Assembly: GCF_907164915.1 (NCBI RefSeq)
Contig: NC_061870.1
Coordinates: 23,225,348-23,289,347 of the forward strand
DNA: 64,000 bases
DNA from: Impatiens glandulifera
Taxonomy: Eukaryota; Streptophyta; Magnoliopsida; Ericales; Balsaminaceae
Reading direction: 5' to 3'
Shown here: piece after piece, positions 62,386 through 64,000 of the stretch
Position numbering within the stretch: position 1 is the stretch's first letter
How the letters are laid out: each line of letters starts with the position of its first letter
Notes under the pieces: model-generated
What the model saw: only the letters and a program-made list of their open reading frames with translations
What the model was told of the DNA's origin: nothing
Databases searched by the model: none
Program-made: the position numbers and the translations under genes

Positions 62386-63508
62386 AAATCTAAAGATGTT
62401 ACAAAATTGTTTTCAAATTAAAATTAAGAAATGTATATACAATATATTTAACTAAAATATAAATGAATAAAAAACAAAATTATTCTTTGCCTTGTCCCCC
62501 ACCCACAAAGTTAATATGAGACCATAACAGATACTTCAGATCTTATTTATTTCTTCAATTTAATTATTTTGAATCATTGATTCATTTGTAACTTATTAAT
62601 TTATTGAGAAATGACAAGGAACAAGAATTATAATGCAAGAAAAATGACAATATTGATATGTAACTACCATTATTGAATTGAAAATTTAATAGAGATATAA
62701 ATTTCAAATTTTGAATCACAAATAATTCATTTCAACTTTCTTGTCATGTAATTTGGACTCTCTATCATATAATTTTATTTTTATTTTTTGTTTCAAACAT
62801 TTGAATGACATAGCTATACATAATTAATAATGCATCAACATGGAGATGAATTAAGTAATTAATAATGCAGAGTTAATTCAACTTAATACAATTGAAAATT
62901 AAATAACTACACCCTTGCATGCATTTTTAGCAATATAATTATTAATATTGTTTGTCTATAGTCAAATATAAGTTGAAACATTGGCTCTTGCTCCAAATTA
63001 ATATAAATGAATATTCATATTTGGTCAATTTGTCTCAAAAGTAACAATAGAGTTGATCATTGTGTACATTGAAAAAAAATTAATGTTGTTCAATTGACAT
63101 AAACAAGTAATATAATGCAAAAAAAAAAAAAAAAACACACAAATCTTTTTAATTGAAAATTTGACTATCTATTATATCATTAACTAAATATTCATTTGAG
63201 TGCATATTAATTAATGTATTTATATATAAAATTATAAATATAAATTAATAATCTTAATGTATATAGTAAAAACTGAAGTTTAATTCTCTATTAAAAAACA
63301 TTATAGGATAAATAATGATTTTATATTGTGATTTTTAAATATATGATTTTTTCAATAAACAATTCAAATGTGTATAAACTAATTAATTAATTGTATTCTC
63401 ATAAATTTGACTTTAAATTAATAGAGTTCATACTTATAGGAAGCACGTAAGAAACAACCCAAGTCTCCAACCCATTTGTTACTTATATTTACACTATAGG
63501 TCATTCCC

Positions 63509-63516
63509 TATAAATA
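63509..63516 (+). promoter_or_regulatory. TATA box of the lipid-transfer protein gene
   Basis: TATAAATA about 100 bases before ATG 63608, giving a predicted leader of roughly 65-70 bases. Confidence 0.6.
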
Positions 63517-63607
63517 AAGACCAATTTGTTCAAACCAAAAATAACTAGATCCATATTTCAATTAAGCCAAAAATAAACATAACACATTTTTACCAATCCA
63601 ACAAAAA

Positions 63608-63940
63608 ATGGAGTGTGGCCGGTTCGGATCAGCTCTAGCCATATGCATAGTTTTGATGATAATCGTATCGATCCCGGTCTCAGCTCAAAGACCGAGCCCA
63701 AGTGAGTGCTCTCTAGAGATAAAGAACGGCGTAGCATCGTGTAAGGGAGTGATTTTCGGACTGAATCCTTCCGCCGCATGTTGTAAGCTTGTTAGAACCT
63801 TTCACTATGAGTGTGCTTGTCCCGTCATCGATGCTAAGCTGGCTACTCTTCTAACTGTCAAAATCGCGACGAAGGGCCTAAGAGACTGTGGTCGGGATGT
63901 CCCTCACAAATTCCAGTGTGGAAGTAAGATTAATAATTAA
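63608..63940 (+). CDS. Secreted 8-cysteine lipid-transfer / protease-inhibitor family protein
   Basis: 110 codons, single exon. Signal peptide about residues 1-26 (hydrophobic, ending PVSA). The mature part carries the eight-cysteine motif with spacing C-X10-C-X12-CC-X9-C-X1-C-X22-C-X9-C, which forms four disulfides around a lipid-binding cavity. It resembles the small Arabidopsis LTP group that includes At4g30880 (from memory). These proteins are secreted to the apoplast and bind lipids, in wax/cutin supply or defence signalling. The basic residues and short length separate it from 2S albumins. Ligand unknown. Promoter box at 63509. Confidence 0.88.
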   Translation: MECGRFGSALAICIVLMIIVSIPVSAQRPSPSECSLEIKNGVASCKGVIFGLNPSAACCKLVRTFHYECACPVIDAKLATLLTVKIATKGLRDCGRDVPHKFQCGSKINN

Positions 63941-64000
63941 TTATTAACACAATCTCTTGTTAAGTTGATATTTATTTGAACCTAATATTTTTTTTATATG

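Larger units (their letters stand above)
60829..63500. other. Intergenic DNA before the lipid-transfer protein gene
   Basis: AT-rich. 61045-61175 is a degenerate array of GATCGTGT(C/T)G-type units. 62015-62385 is the paralogue of the flanks of the large copia insertion. Several A-runs. No gene seen. Confidence 0.5.

Overview
The window is nuclear DNA of a flowering plant, almost certainly a eudicot. It is AT-rich, has spliced genes with GT-AG introns and plant-specific families (WRKY, phototropin, 8-cysteine lipid-transfer protein), and carries plant mobile elements: Ty1/copia, Mutator-like, SINE-like and LINE-like. I cannot place it to genus. No tRNA, rRNA or CRISPR locus is visible.

Host genes in order: an LRR receptor-like kinase with a degenerate kinase core (4660-7074, +); a two-domain group I WRKY factor resembling WRKY32 (18297-20251, +, 5 exons); a chloroplast-type M17 leucine aminopeptidase (21155-24212, +, 9 exons); a phototropin, PHOT2-like (29948-34807, +, 18 exons); a small proline-rich one-pass membrane protein (35001-35321, -); the alpha subunit of the signal recognition particle receptor (36463-39697, -, 9 coding exons plus a 5' UTR exon near 41.2-41.35 kb); and a secreted 8-cysteine lipid-transfer protein (63608-63940, +). 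From memory, WRKY32, LAP2/LAP3, an LTP and SRPR-alpha all lie close together on Arabidopsis chromosome 4, so part of this order looks like conserved microsynteny stretched by mobile DNA.

Mobile DNA fills most of the rest. At 10753-17531 lies a Mutator-like element with TIRs of about 0.66-0.70 kb and a 9-bp target duplication. Its right TIR is interrupted by a decayed copia element (12344-17112, minus strand, 5-bp target duplication). A 395-bp relative of the Mutator-like element sits at 24702-25096. Other pieces are a 0.9-kb foldback element (42079-42991), a small foldback MITE upstream of the WRKY gene (about 17572-17802), a hAT-like remnant (27333-28086), two tRNA-derived SINE-like pieces, and a decayed LINE ORF1 (about 59.36-60.83 kb).

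The most striking object is a 13.63-kb, very young Ty1/copia retrotransposon at 45233-58862. Its LTRs are both 1,345 bp with only four differences that I can see, and it is flanked by the target duplication GGAGT. Besides gag and pol it carries three extra sense ORFs after pol (244, 235 and 942 codons' worth of protein). All three share a diverged N-terminal module of about 220 residues, and each has its own TATA box and pyrimidine-rich leader. The third has a long acidic/coiled-coil tail ending in nuclear-localisation-like basic clusters. Pol has lost about 90-100 residues in frame between RT and RNase H, and gag and pol are in different frames with a candidate 82-nt intron at the junction. 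This looks like a Sirevirus-like element with a three-gene accessory cassette of unknown function.
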